Shown piece after piece: positions 1-8,048 of a stretch of 64,000 nucleotides of DNA. How positions within the stretch are numbered: position 1 is the first letter of the stretch; each line of letters opens with the position of its first letter. A program made the translations under genes and the position numbers. Origin of the DNA: Methanoregula sp. UBA471. Its GTDB lineage: Archaea; Halobacteriota; Methanomicrobia; Methanomicrobiales; Methanospirillaceae. A model generated the notes under the pieces. It was not told the DNA's origin. It did no database searches and saw only the letters and a list, made by a program, of their open reading frames with translations. The stretch lies in the NCBI GenBank assembly GCA_002495065.1, contig DADT01000005.1, positions 1-64,000 on the forward strand. The letters are read 5' to 3'.

Positions 1-77
1 ACATCTATATGGGATATCTCACCCTTGCCCTGATGGTGATAAACCTGCTTCTCGGGTTGAGCATGGTCTTTGGGTAA
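1..77 (+). CDS. C-terminal end of a membrane protein (partial)
   Basis: The window opens inside a gene. The frame starting at base 3 reads a hydrophobic stretch (IYMGYLTLALMVINLLLGLS) and ends MVFG before a TAA at 75-77. This looks like the last transmembrane helix of an integral membrane protein whose body lies upstream. No family can be assigned from 24 residues. About 185 bases without a gene follow, up to the stop of the converging FEN1 gene. Confidence 0.5.
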   Translation, partial: IYMGYLTLALMVINLLLGLSMVFG

Positions 78-263
78 AGGAGATCTCAATATTTTTAGAA
101 AAAATCATCAGAATTATCCACGTCGCTCAATGGATCTATCACGATGGTTTGATGTGGATGAATTTTATGAATTTTACCCTCGGTCCGGTCATGAACAATA
201 TTCCGGATTGCCGCCAATCCGGACAACCCCCGCATCTTTGTCCCGATCTACCCTGTTAAGATC

Positions 264-1265
264 CTAGAACCAGCTCTCCAGCGTCTTCTGCCCGGCCTTC
301 ACGCAGAAATTCTCCAGCGCCTTTTCCACCCGTTCTTCAGAAAAATCATAATCCCCGCAGAGCATCTTCATGATACCGGGGATATCAGGACAATCCCAGG
401 CGAGAGTATATTCGTCCGTTACATCCGGGTGCAGGAAGAGATCCATAACGGGCGCGGGGTCAAAGTCCGGCAATTTCTCATGGATCTTTGCATCAAACTC
501 TCCCCGCTGCACGATCTTCAGACCGGTCTTTGCACCTATCCCTTCCACACCCGGGTTGAAATCCGTCCCGATAAGGATGCCGATCTCGATCAGCTGCCCG
601 CGGGTCAGTTTAAGCCCGTCGAGCACTTCTGAAAGGACAAGTCGTTCAGGGTTCACGGTGATCTGCCGTCCCCGTATCTTCCGCTTGCCGCTGACCGTAA
701 GGTTCCGGACCAGCGTGGGTGCACCGAAAAGGAGGGTGTCGTAATCCTGAGAAACTACGTAGCGTGCCTCTCCTTTCGCTACCATGTAGGATGCCTGGGC
801 TTCTCCTTCGCCGGGAGCCTGGATGGTCGGGAGGCCCATGAGCCGGAGCAGCTCCTTTGAGGTTTCGATAATGGTGGTGTCGACCTTTGAAGAGGAACGC
901 GCCTGCTTGTAGGCCTCTGCCTCATCGCCCCGCTCGATCGCTTCCTTCCATTTCTCACCGGCCTCGGCCCTGACCTTCCTGCGGCCGTCAACCGTCTCCT
1001 GCTTGAGAGCGGCTGGTTTCCCGTCAAAGACAAACACCGGTTTTATCCCTTTTTCCATAAAGTTCGATACCCGGAAGAGGATACCGGAGAGGTGTGAGGT
1101 GATCCGTCCGCGACGGTCCATGAGAGGGGTTCCGTCAGGTTGCCGTATTATTGAGAGGAACTGGTAGAGTGCATTATTTGCATCCACTGCCGCCACACCC
1201 GGCAGCGTTTCCCATGTCACCGGCTTCTTATAGTCCGCGAGGATATCCCGTAATGCGACACCCAT
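264..1265 (-). CDS. fen: Flap endonuclease 1 (FEN1)
   Basis: Structure-specific nuclease that removes 5' flaps during Okazaki-fragment maturation and repair. The 333 residues match the archaeal family length. The N-terminal block has the metal-binding Asp in [13 protein letters not shown] (about residue 28) and FVFDGKP (Asp81). The internal block has [10 protein letters not shown] (Glu153, Glu155) and [10 protein letters not shown] (Asp174, Asp176), followed by the helix-hairpin region [17 protein letters not shown]. The last eight residues, QKTLESWF, are a PCNA-interacting (PIP) box. The ATG at 1265 is the natural start because MGVALRDIL is the usual opening, with the N-terminal Gly of the active site. 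It is monocistronic here; a small membrane-protein gene lies just upstream on the same strand. Confidence 0.97.
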   Translation of the reverse strand: MGVALRDILADYKKPVTWETLPGVAAVDANNALYQFLSIIRQPDGTPLMDRRGRITSHLSGILFRVSNFMEKGIKPVFVFDGKPAALKQETVDGRRKVRAEAGEKWKEAIERGDEAEAYKQARSSSKVDTTIIETSKELLRLMGLPTIQAPGEGEAQASYMVAKGEARYVVSQDYDTLLFGAPTLVRNLTVSGKRKIRGRQITVNPERLVLSEVLDGLKLTRGQLIEIGILIGTDFNPGVEGIGAKTGLKIVQRGEFDAKIHEKLPDFDPAPVMDLFLHPDVTDEYTLAWDCPDIPGIMKMLCGDYDFSEERVEKALENFCVKAGQKTLESWF

Positions 1266-1292
1266 GGTAATTCACGTGCGTAAAAAAAAATA

Positions 1293-1607
1293 TCAGCGGT
1301 ACATGCGCTTGGAATATTCCCCGACAAGCTCATCCAGGTGCGTGATCGCCATATCGTATTTCTCTGCCATGCGGCTCGAGACATCTTCCAGATTATTGCG
1401 TAATATGCGCTCCCGGATTACGATGCTCCTTTCAAGGTGGCGCATCTTGACCTGGAGCGAGAGAAACAGCCCGCCAAGCGAGAGCATCATAAGACTTGCA
1501 GCGATAGCGATGGTAAGATCCTGCCAGAACCGGTTGATGAGGACGAGTGTGGAGACGATCATAACAACGGTAAGCAGGATATCAAATAAGTACTCGCGAA
1601 TGTCCAT
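1293..1607 (-). CDS. Small membrane protein, two helices plus coiled coil (hypothetical)
   Basis: About 104 residues from the ATG at 1607; a GTG at 1628 would add seven. Two hydrophobic segments (FDILLTVVMIVSTLVLI and LTIAIAASLMMLSLGGLFLSL) are followed by a charged, helical tail (KMRHLERSIVIRERILRNN to the end) with heptad-like spacing, probably a cytoplasmic coiled coil. I recognise no family. It is divergent from the presenilin-like gene (about 57 bases between starts) and lies immediately upstream of fen on the same strand, so co-transcription with fen is possible. Confidence 0.6.
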   Translation of the reverse strand: MDIREYLFDILLTVVMIVSTLVLINRFWQDLTIAIAASLMMLSLGGLFLSLQVKMRHLERSIVIRERILRNNLEDVSSRMAEKYDMAITHLDELVGEYSKRMYR

Positions 1608-1664
1608 GCTTTTAGATATTGAGAGCACAGTAATTAATCTAACTACATAACCCGGAGACGCATC

Positions 1665-2558
1665 GTGGAGCTAAAACGCATAATCCCTTTCCTGGTGATG
1701 CCGCTCCTGCTCCTTGCCGTGGAAATCGGGTCAATCCTGATCTCTCTTCCCGTGCAGGCTGCGGGAATCACCGCATTTGAGGATCCGACATCACTGGCAA
1801 ACCCGTTCATCTTTATTGCGATCCTGCTGGTATTCACCGGATTTTTACTGTTGTTGATAAAATATGGGAAAAAAGGATGGATTGCAGCGATCATAGCAAT
1901 TTCCATTTTCCTTACCTTCGTGTACATTTTTTCGGCTCTTGTGAATGTGGTGACAGCAGATCCCAATCTTGCGGCGACCTTTGTACTAATCCTCTCCCTC
2001 CTTTCAATCGTTCTCCTGTACAAATATCCTGAGTGGTACGTGATCGATGGTCTTGGCATCCTGATCGCCGCAGGTGTTGCAGCAATCTTCGGGTCATCTC
2101 TTGAATATTATCTGGTCATCGTCCTGCTCGTACTCCTTGCGGTCTACGATGCGATCTCGGTCTACAAGACAAAACACATGATTACCCTTGCCGAAGGGGT
2201 GATCGATCTGAAAACCCCCATCCTTTTTGTTATCCCCAAGCGCCGCGACTATTCCTTTATAAAGGACGGGATCGGGAAACTGGATGATGGAGGGGAGCGG
2301 GCAGCATTCATCATCGGTATGGGAGATATGATCATGCCTTCAATACTGGTAGTCTCCGCGAATGTCTTTTTACAGGGCTGGCGGCTTTTTGGCGTTGTCA
2401 ACCTTCCGGCACTGGGAGCAATGCTGGGTTCCCTTGCCGGTCTTGGCGTCCTGCTCTCGTATGTCGCATCAGGAAAGCCCCAGGCCGGACTGCCACCTTT
2501 AAACGGTGGTACTATACTTGGGTTTCTGGCGGGCTGGGCGCTGGCCGGTTTTTTGTAA
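1665..2558 (+). CDS. Presenilin / signal-peptide-peptidase family intramembrane aspartyl protease
   Basis: Polytopic membrane protein of 297 residues with about nine hydrophobic segments. It carries the two catalytic motifs of presenilin-type proteases: YD in LLAVYDAISVY (Asp162) and GxGD in IIGMGDMIMPS (Asp221). A proline motif, GLPPLNGG (about residues 275-282), sits before the last helix where the family's PAL motif is expected. The length and Asp positions are close to the structurally characterised archaeal homologue from Methanoculleus marisnigri. Expected role: cleavage of transmembrane segments within the membrane; the substrate is unknown. The start is a GTG at 1665. The 3' end overlaps the converging NOG1 gene by 47 bases. 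Confidence 0.9.
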   Translation: MELKRIIPFLVMPLLLLAVEIGSILISLPVQAAGITAFEDPTSLANPFIFIAILLVFTGFLLLLIKYGKKGWIAAIIAISIFLTFVYIFSALVNVVTADPNLAATFVLILSLLSIVLLYKYPEWYVIDGLGILIAAGVAAIFGSSLEYYLVIVLLVLLAVYDAISVYKTKHMITLAEGVIDLKTPILFVIPKRRDYSFIKDGIGKLDDGGERAAFIIGMGDMIMPSILVVSANVFLQGWRLFGVVNLPALGAMLGSLAGLGVLLSYVASGKPQAGLPPLNGGTILGFLAGWALAGFL

Positions 2559-3483
2559 CTGCAGGTTTATGAGAAAGGATGGCAGCGAGGACCTCTTCAA
2601 TTCCCTCTCCCTTTTCGGTTGACATGGAAAGGTAACCCTCCATGACCTGGAGATCGGATTTATTTGCCACGACAACAAGCGGCACGTCAATCATTTCTTT
2701 TACTTCCCCGAGCAGGTTGAGCTGGACTTCCATCGGGTACCCGCAGTGCTCTGACGGGTCGAGAATAAAGAGCACGATATCGGCGACATTAATCATAGCC
2801 GAGAGTGCCTGTTTTTCGATTGCATTCCGCTGTTCTGCCGGTCGATCGAGAATACCCGGCGTATCGACAAACTGGATTCGTTCCCTTCCCAGTTTACGGT
2901 GTCCTACAATGATGCCCTTTGTAGTGAACGGGTACGATGCCACTTCAGGAACTGCAGAAGAAACCTGGCGGATGAACGAAGATTTTCCCACATTGGGGTA
3001 CCCCGCGATGACTATCGTGCATGCGTCTTCCACATGGGGAAGTTTCCTCAGGACATTCCGGACCTCGTTTAAGAACCGCAGGTCCTTGTCTATCTGGTGC
3101 ACCATGGAGGCAAGGCGGGCAACTGTTCTTTTGCGTACGATGGTTGTATCATCCGATTTCCGTGACTGGACGGCAAGCTGGTTTCCCACCATTTTTGTGT
3201 GTTTTGCTGCCCAGCCAACCGCACCCAGTGACTGTTTTATGCGGTCCATGCCAAAGAGGATGTCTGCCATCTCCCGGTAAAAACGCGGGATCTGGTCAAA
3301 TTCAGGGAATCCGCGGATGATATAGACCAGCCGGTCATGGATGGCCGCGCCAACCGCACGCACAAACTCTTCATTGGCACGATCCTTGTTGGTTTTTTCC
3401 TTCATTTTCTTTGCCGCACGGCGAAAGCTCCGGTCCAGAATTTCATCTGCTGTGGGCACTGTAGGTATATGTTCGAATTCCAC
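2512..3483 (-). CDS. NOG1-family GTPase (large-subunit ribosome assembly)
   Basis: GTP-binding protein of 323 residues. An N-terminal all-helical domain (about 1-150), typical of NOG1, precedes the G domain: G1 GYPNVGKSS (161-169), the TT switch in SYPFTTKG, G3 DTPG (207-210) and G4 NKSD (274-277). In eukaryotes NOG1 acts in 60S subunit biogenesis; archaeal versions like this lack the long C-terminal extension. The gene is divergent from the CBS-domain regulator, with only 47 bases between start codons and a shared AT-rich inverted repeat there. Its 3' end overlaps the presenilin-like gene on the other strand. Confidence 0.93.
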   Translation of the reverse strand: MEFEHIPTVPTADEILDRSFRRAAKKMKEKTNKDRANEEFVRAVGAAIHDRLVYIIRGFPEFDQIPRFYREMADILFGMDRIKQSLGAVGWAAKHTKMVGNQLAVQSRKSDDTTIVRKRTVARLASMVHQIDKDLRFLNEVRNVLRKLPHVEDACTIVIAGYPNVGKSSFIRQVSSAVPEVASYPFTTKGIIVGHRKLGRERIQFVDTPGILDRPAEQRNAIEKQALSAMINVADIVLFILDPSEHCGYPMEVQLNLLGEVKEMIDVPLVVVANKSDLQVMEGYLSMSTEKGEGIEEVLAAILSHKPAVTKNRPAPSPPETQV

Positions 3484-3486
3484 AAA

Positions 3487-3512
3487 TCTCCAACCTATTT
3501 ATATATTGGAGA
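3487..3512. promoter_or_regulatory. Inverted repeat around TATA in the NOG1/CBS divergent promoter
   Basis: TCTCCAA (3487-3493) and TTGGAGA (3506-3512) form perfect 7-base arms around an AT-rich core containing TTTATATA. The site lies between two divergent starts (3483 minus, 3531 plus), so it probably overlaps the TATA region of at least one promoter. A repressor bound here would block TBP. The adjacent gene encodes an HTH-CBS protein, the natural candidate for binding it; that link is inference. Confidence 0.5.
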
Positions 3513-3530
3513 GTTATACGGTTTATCGTT

Positions 3531-4409
3531 ATGGACCTGTCCCTGATCCAGAAAGATATCCTGATCACCCTGATAACCCTGTATCACCAGCATTCCCATT
3601 CCATCAAGGGCGAGGATATCGCCGACATGATCCAGCGGAACCCGGGAACTGTACGCAACCAGATGCAGGCCCTCAAGGCAATCGGACTTGTTGACGGAGT
3701 CCCCGGACCGAAAGGGGGCTACATCCCAACTGCACTTGCCTATAAGGAACTCAACCTGAACGTTTCTGAAGGTGATTATGATGTCAGGATCAGCAGGGAC
3801 GGGGAAATTATTTCCGGAGCCACCGTGCAGGAAATCGATTTTACCACGCTCTGCCACCCTGACATCTGCCATGCAGTGATCAGACTTTTCGGCAGCGCCA
3901 AACTCTTTGAGATCGGAGACCAGATCACGATCGGTCCCACCCCGGTCAACAAACTCCTGATTCGCGGGGAGGTGTTCGGGAAGGACGAATCAAAGCAACT
4001 GCTTCTCATCGCAACCTCTGAGATGATATCCCTTCCCAAAAAATCGATAAAAGCATACATGAGCAGCCCGCTCAAGACCCTGAAAAGTACGCACACCCTC
4101 CAGGATGCTGTGGTCCTTTTCAATAAGGATCGGATACACGGGGCTCCTGTTATCGACAATGGAAAACTCGCTGGGATCATCACCATGAGTGATATCGTAA
4201 AAGCGGTGGAAAAGGAGCTGCCCCTGACAACAAAAGTTGATGCCGTGATGACCACGGATGTTGTTGAAGTGCCATCGGGCACAAAACTTTTTGAGGTAAT
4301 CCGCAGGTTCAAGGAACTGAAGATAGGGCGGCTTATTGTTGTCGATGACGGAAAACCTGTTGGGATCCTTACCCAGTCGGATATTATCAAGGTATTTCCC
4401 TCTTTATGA
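3531..4409 (+). CDS. HTH and tandem CBS-domain transcriptional regulator
   Basis: 292 residues in three parts. An N-terminal winged-helix domain (1-70) contains IKGEDIADMIQRNPGTVRNQ and a wing with GPKGGY. A middle region of unassigned fold (about 75-170) follows. Two CBS motifs (about 177-226 and 240-290) end it, each closing with the typical GIxTxSDI. CBS pairs usually bind adenine nucleotides or S-adenosyl compounds, so this is probably a ligand-sensing DNA-binding regulator of the archaeal COG2524-like type. It is transcribed away from the NOG1 gene, with the histone gene following 54 bases downstream. Autoregulation through the inverted repeat upstream is plausible but not shown. Confidence 0.85.
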   Translation: MDLSLIQKDILITLITLYHQHSHSIKGEDIADMIQRNPGTVRNQMQALKAIGLVDGVPGPKGGYIPTALAYKELNLNVSEGDYDVRISRDGEIISGATVQEIDFTTLCHPDICHAVIRLFGSAKLFEIGDQITIGPTPVNKLLIRGEVFGKDESKQLLLIATSEMISLPKKSIKAYMSSPLKTLKSTHTLQDAVVLFNKDRIHGAPVIDNGKLAGIITMSDIVKAVEKELPLTTKVDAVMTTDVVEVPSGTKLFEVIRRFKELKIGRLIVVDDGKPVGILTQSDIIKVFPSL

Positions 4410-4463
4410 ATTCCGGATCGGTAACTATTTTGAGCTGAATTGCGAACGAGAGGATTGAGTACC

Positions 4464-4673
4464 ATGACAGAACTATCACAGGCTGCAGTCGAACGTATCA
4501 TGAAGAACGCCGGCGCTGGCCGGATAAGTGCCGATGCTACAGAAACCCTGGCGGGATTAATGGAAGAGTATGGTGTGTTCATCACTAAAGAAGCAAAAAA
4601 GATGTCGGATCACGCAGGCAGGAAAACACTGCGTGGGTCTGATGTCCGCATAGCTGCTGAAATCTTCAAATAA
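4464..4673 (+). CDS. Archaeal histone (HMf type)
   Basis: 69-residue histone-fold protein that wraps DNA as dimers and longer assemblies. The three helices are visible: ELSQAAVERIMKNAG; RISADATETLAGLMEEYGVFITKEAKKMSDHAG, with the conserved AxxxLxxxxE pattern; and the RKTLRGSDVRIAAEIFK C-terminus with the invariant RxTxxxxDV. The ATG at 4464 is chosen because it gives the family length and a purine-rich GAGAGG lies upstream; an in-frame ATG 24 bases earlier would add an untypical tail. A T-rich tract after the stop (CTTTTTT near 4694-4700) could terminate transcription. Confidence 0.96.
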   Translation: MTELSQAAVERIMKNAGAGRISADATETLAGLMEEYGVFITKEAKKMSDHAGRKTLRGSDVRIAAEIFK

Positions 4674-4731
4674 TTAACTATAGGCAAAAAACTCTTTTTT
4701 CCCGCCATTTTAGAACACTTTAAATATTTAT

Positions 4732-4758
4732 ACGAGTCATAATTTTTTTATGACTCGT
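4732..4758. promoter_or_regulatory. Perfect inverted repeat over the promoter and start codon of the PRC-barrel gene
   Basis: ACGAGTCATAA (4732-4742) and TTATGACTCGT (4748-4758) are 11-base perfect inverted arms separated by TTTTT. The left arm directly follows a TATA-like AAATATTTATA (4722-4732). The right arm contains the ATG start codon (4750). If transcription starts about 25 bases after the TATA, the mRNA would be leaderless and the repeat would act as a DNA operator. If it starts further upstream, an RNA hairpin would sequester the start codon. Confidence 0.6.
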
Positions 4759-5004
4759 GTATTTGCCCGCAGCCTTTCAAGAAAGAAGATCATGAGCAAT
4801 GACGGTAAGCTTATCGGAACCCTGAAAAATATCAGAGTTGATTTTGATTCCGGCCAGGTCCAGGCAATGATTGTCCATCCTGACCAGACCTTTGTCACTG
4901 ACGGGTATACTATGGAAGACGACAAACTCCTGGTAATCCCGTTTGAATCGGTAAAGGATATCAAGGACTATATTGTCGTCGACCGCTATCTTGCCCGGAA
5001 ATAA
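4750..5004 (+). CDS. PRC-barrel domain protein
   Basis: 84-residue single-domain protein. The core GKLIGTLKNIRVDFDSGQVQAMIV followed by LLVIPFESVKDIKDYIVVD is the PRC-barrel pattern, with a glycine turn, a variable loop and a final strand before an xxxD end. In archaea such stand-alone barrels are common and poorly understood; related domains occur in RimM and photosynthetic reaction centre H subunits and mediate protein contacts. No catalytic residues are expected. The start codon lies inside an 11-base inverted repeat. The 3' end overlaps the converging phosphatase gene by 19 bases. Confidence 0.88.
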   Translation: MTRVFARSLSRKKIMSNDGKLIGTLKNIRVDFDSGQVQAMIVHPDQTFVTDGYTMEDDKLLVIPFESVKDIKDYIVVDRYLARK

Positions 5005-5684
5005 GAAAAATACCGGGTAATCGCTTCAACAAATCCATTTCCATATTCTTTTTCTGCAATAAATTCTGCTGCTGCCTTTGTATCAGGATGGGCATTTGCC
5101 ATGGTTACTCCGATACCCGCCTTCCTGAGCATCTGGATATCATTCACCGAGTCCCCGATGGCAAGGAAATCCGATGGCAGGAGGCCCATCTCCGGCGCGA
5201 GCGCATCCAGTGCAGTACCTTTGTCGATGCCGAGAGCCTGTAAATGAATCGCGTACCCGGTATCGATCACTCTAACCATGTGGTCTTTGAGTATTTCCTC
5301 CACTTCGCCTGCAGGAACTGTACGGGCAAATGCAAGATCCGTGAAACGGTACGTGGGGCTGAGGAGTACGATCTCTTTTTCCCGGTCCCGGTAATACGCC
5401 TGAACGACTTCCAGTGCTTGTTTGCAGAGAGTCTGGTCTCCCTTGATATGGAGAGTGCCGGAAAATCCAATCCGGAACACTCCCCCGTTCTCGGCAATGA
5501 ATGTCCCGTTAGTCCCTATCGTCCTGCAAAGGGCATCCATGAAGCAGGAAGTATTTCCGCTTGCTAATACTACCTCCACTCCCTCATCGACAAGTGATCT
5601 AATCACTTCGATTGCACCGGTGTTCAACCGGCGGGACGGATCGGTGATCGTCCCGTCAATATCGGTAAGGAGCGCTTTCAGCAC
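4986..5684 (-). CDS. Phosphoglycolate phosphatase, archaeal HAD type
   Basis: 232-residue HAD-superfamily hydrolase with a type IIB-like cap. Motif I is [10 protein letters not shown] near the N-terminus, motif II is LASGNTS, and the C-terminal motif is [20 protein letters not shown] with Lys in DKGTAL upstream. Archaeal relatives hydrolyse 2-phosphoglycolate, a by-product of DNA repair that sucrose-phosphatase-like enzymes clear. The ATG at 5684 lies inside radA, with a 7-base overlap, so the two genes are probably translationally coupled at the end of the dapL-lysA-rpa-radA run. Exact substrate preference is inferred from the family. Confidence 0.85.
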   Translation of the reverse strand: MLKALLTDIDGTITDPSRRLNTGAIEVIRSLVDEGVEVVLASGNTSCFMDALCRTIGTNGTFIAENGGVFRIGFSGTLHIKGDQTLCKQALEVVQAYYRDREKEIVLLSPTYRFTDLAFARTVPAGEVEEILKDHMVRVIDTGYAIHLQALGIDKGTALDALAPEMGLLPSDFLAIGDSVNDIQMLRKAGIGVTMANAHPDTKAAAEFIAEKEYGNGFVEAITRYFSYFRAR

Positions 5685-6652
5685 GATTTAAGACCTGCTT
5701 CCTCAACCATGAACGGAGCTTCGCCTTCGGGAAGATTGGGACTGTCGACGAGGCGTGCAATACGTTTACCGCCCTTGCTCTTGCGCAGGTAAAGCCGGAA
5801 GGTTGCAGTATGCCCGACAATGTTGCCCCCGATGGGTTTTGTCGGGTCACCGAAAAAGACTGCCGGGTTGGACATAACCTGGTTTGTCACCAGTGCAACT
5901 GCATTATGCTCATCAATAAGCTTGAAGAGCTCGTGCATGTGACGGTTCAGCTTCTGCTGGCGTGCCGCCAGTGTTCCCCGTCCGGCATATTCCGCCCTGA
6001 AATGGGCGGTGAGTGAATCAATGATGAAGAGTTTGACCGGGCGCTCGCTGTCTTTCAGTTCCGCGGCAAGATCCCGCGAATTGTCCACGAGAAGCATCTG
6101 GTGATCGGAAGTATGTGCCCGTGCAATGTGGATGTTGTTTAAAAATTCCTGCGGGTCTGCATTATCGATCCCAAGTCCGTGCACCATCTGCTCAATACGC
6201 TCGGGACGGAAGGTATTCTCGGTATCGATATAGATGGCACTGCCGTTAAGCCCTCCCTGGTCTTCTGGCAGCTGGACATTAACTGCCATCTGGTGGACGA
6301 TCTGGCTCTTACCGGAACCGAACTCACCATACATCTCGGTGATTGCCTGAGTTTCCAGGCCGCCACCCATCAGGGCATCAAGTTCGGGGACGCGGAATGA
6401 CAGTTTCCTTATATCCTTTCGCTGCTCGAAGATATCTTTCCCGGTCTTGAACCCGCCAATATCCGCCGCTTCGCGTGCGGCTTTGATAATCTTTTTTGCT
6501 GTTGACTCGGAAATCTCCGAAATTTCGGACAGTTCTGCCGGTGCTGCAGTTGCTATACTCTCCACAGACAGGTACCCCGCTTCACGGAGTTTATCTGCTG
6601 TGCTCGGGCCAACGCCCGGTAAATCTTCAATCTCTAAAGGTCCTTGGGCCAT
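5678..6652 (-). CDS. radA: DNA repair and recombination protein RadA
   Basis: Archaeal RecA/Rad51 recombinase that forms filaments on single-stranded DNA and catalyses strand exchange. An N-terminal helix-hairpin-helix domain ([18 protein letters not shown]) precedes the ATPase core with Walker [10 protein letters not shown] and Walker [13 protein letters not shown]. The C-terminal region [20 protein letters not shown] includes the L2 loop. 324 residues, the usual length, and no intein. The ATG at 6652 is preferred; a GTG at 6661 in the same frame sits only 2 bases from AGGAG and cannot be excluded. It follows the RPA gene, a sensible partner since RPA-coated DNA is its substrate. Confidence 0.97.
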   Translation of the reverse strand: MAQGPLEIEDLPGVGPSTADKLREAGYLSVESIATAAPAELSEISEISESTAKKIIKAAREAADIGGFKTGKDIFEQRKDIRKLSFRVPELDALMGGGLETQAITEMYGEFGSGKSQIVHQMAVNVQLPEDQGGLNGSAIYIDTENTFRPERIEQMVHGLGIDNADPQEFLNNIHIARAHTSDHQMLLVDNSRDLAAELKDSERPVKLFIIDSLTAHFRAEYAGRGTLAARQQKLNRHMHELFKLIDEHNAVALVTNQVMSNPAVFFGDPTKPIGGNIVGHTATFRLYLRKSKGGKRIARLVDSPNLPEGEAPFMVEEAGLKSC

Positions 6653-6733
6653 CTCTTGCACATCTCCTATGGCACATCAAGATGTTAAACATGGACTTAT
6701 ATGCACTCGGACTGCGCGGGGTGAAAGTGAGAC

Positions 6734-8032
6734 TTATACGGCAGGTTCTTTCATAAATCCCCTGAGTTCCTCCAGCAGGATCTCCGGCCTGAGTTCAACC
6801 GGTTGAATGCATTCGGGTATAATCCGGCTACCGGAAAGGATACCGATCACCCGCATCTCAGCCCCGTGGGGAAGATTCCCCTCTATAAGATATCGTTCGG
6901 TGCCATTATCAATAAAGGTGCACCCCGGCCCTGCAATGATCGTTCCTTCAAAAATGACAGGTTTTACCTCTTTCATCGGAACACAGACAGAACTCCCCCT
7001 GCCGGCACCAAGCTCGATCCCCCCGAAACGACCGGGTTTTGCTGTCGCATGGAAGATCTCAACCTGGTCACCGGGACTGACAGGAATAAGTGCTTTTTCC
7101 CCCCAGAGTACAACCTTCAGCTCATCTTTTCCGTCACTCACCACGATATTTCTCACCCAGGACTGGGATCCGTTCCGGCTTGTAAAAGACCGTGGCTCTT
7201 TTACTTCCCGCACTTCACCCTGTATTGAATAGATCCCTTCCTCGCCGACCGAACACAGCGGAATGAATGGCACCGTGATCGCCCGATCGGTGACTGCAAC
7301 CGAACTCTTTTCATCGAGGCTGTAGGCTCTTCCCGCGCTGCGCCTGTCCGGTTTTGCACCACTGATATGGACCGATGAACCCGGGAGGATATCTGCAAAC
7401 AGTCCCGGTGCCCACGCTACTACCCGGGCGGTGCCCCGTTCATCGCCGATAACAACTTCCATCATCTCGCCGGTCGTACCGTCCCTCCGACTGAAGGTCC
7501 GTATCTCCTCACGTGCGATCAGTACCGCATCAAGATCCACCGGCTCTGCCGAGAGGCTCTCCCCGGCCACCCCGTTCTTCGGGAGGGAACAGGTAATCTC
7601 GCAACTGGCCTTGCGAAGGGCAAGAGCGTAGATCTCAGTGGTGCTTTTCCCCGGGTGACGCCCGATGATCTCCAGGACATCCCCGACTGCGATATCCACT
7701 GCAGCTCCTGCTTTCTCATCCCACAGCACAACCCGGGTGGTCCCGGTCTCGTCTGCCAGCAGCAGGGTAGCAACCCAGCCCTTCTCGCCATCTTTCCGCT
7801 CAAATTCCTTTGGCTCAGTCTTGTCCATCACTTTTCCGAAAAAAGAAAAGAGGCTGGATTTCCCTGACAACCCCCGAATTTTCACGTGCTGGCGGCCAAG
7901 CTCGCCGATGACCAGCATGGCCGCAGTCGGCTCATCGACGAGGTCCCCGCACTCTTCGATCTTTGTTTCCACGCGCCGTTCGAACTCTTCCTTTGTTATG
8001 AGGTCATCGACCAGTGCGTAGTGGAACAGCAC
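6734..8032 (-). CDS. rpa: Replication protein A, multi-OB-fold single-stranded DNA-binding protein
   Basis: 432 residues with repeated OB-fold signatures. The first is about 60-160 (SLFSFFGKVMDK, then ATLLLADETGTTRVVLWDE). The second is about 175-275 (REEIRTFSRRDG, then VVIGDERGTARVVAW). The third is about 285-375 (IQGEVREVKEPRSF, then IVVSDGKDELKVVLWGEK). A partial fourth strand set ends the protein. The pattern DxxGxxxVVxW marks RPA-type OB folds. I see no zinc-finger cysteines, so it resembles the zinc-less, multi-OB euryarchaeal RPAs. It sits 15 bases downstream of lysA and 81 upstream of radA, probably one transcript. Confidence 0.93.
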   Translation of the reverse strand: MLFHYALVDDLITKEEFERRVETKIEECGDLVDEPTAAMLVIGELGRQHVKIRGLSGKSSLFSFFGKVMDKTEPKEFERKDGEKGWVATLLLADETGTTRVVLWDEKAGAAVDIAVGDVLEIIGRHPGKSTTEIYALALRKASCEITCSLPKNGVAGESLSAEPVDLDAVLIAREEIRTFSRRDGTTGEMMEVVIGDERGTARVVAWAPGLFADILPGSSVHISGAKPDRRSAGRAYSLDEKSSVAVTDRAITVPFIPLCSVGEEGIYSIQGEVREVKEPRSFTSRNGSQSWVRNIVVSDGKDELKVVLWGEKALIPVSPGDQVEIFHATAKPGRFGGIELGAGRGSSVCVPMKEVKPVIFEGTIIAGPGCTFIDNGTERYLIEGNLPHGAEMRVIGILSGSRIIPECIQPVELRPEILLEELRGFMKEPAV

Positions 8033-8048
8033 AGGCTTTTACGCCCCC

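Noticed and set aside
3465..3480. tRNA T-loop-like GTTCGAATTCC
   Set aside because: It is the reverse complement of the first codons of the NOG1 gene (MEFEH) and has no tRNA stem partners.
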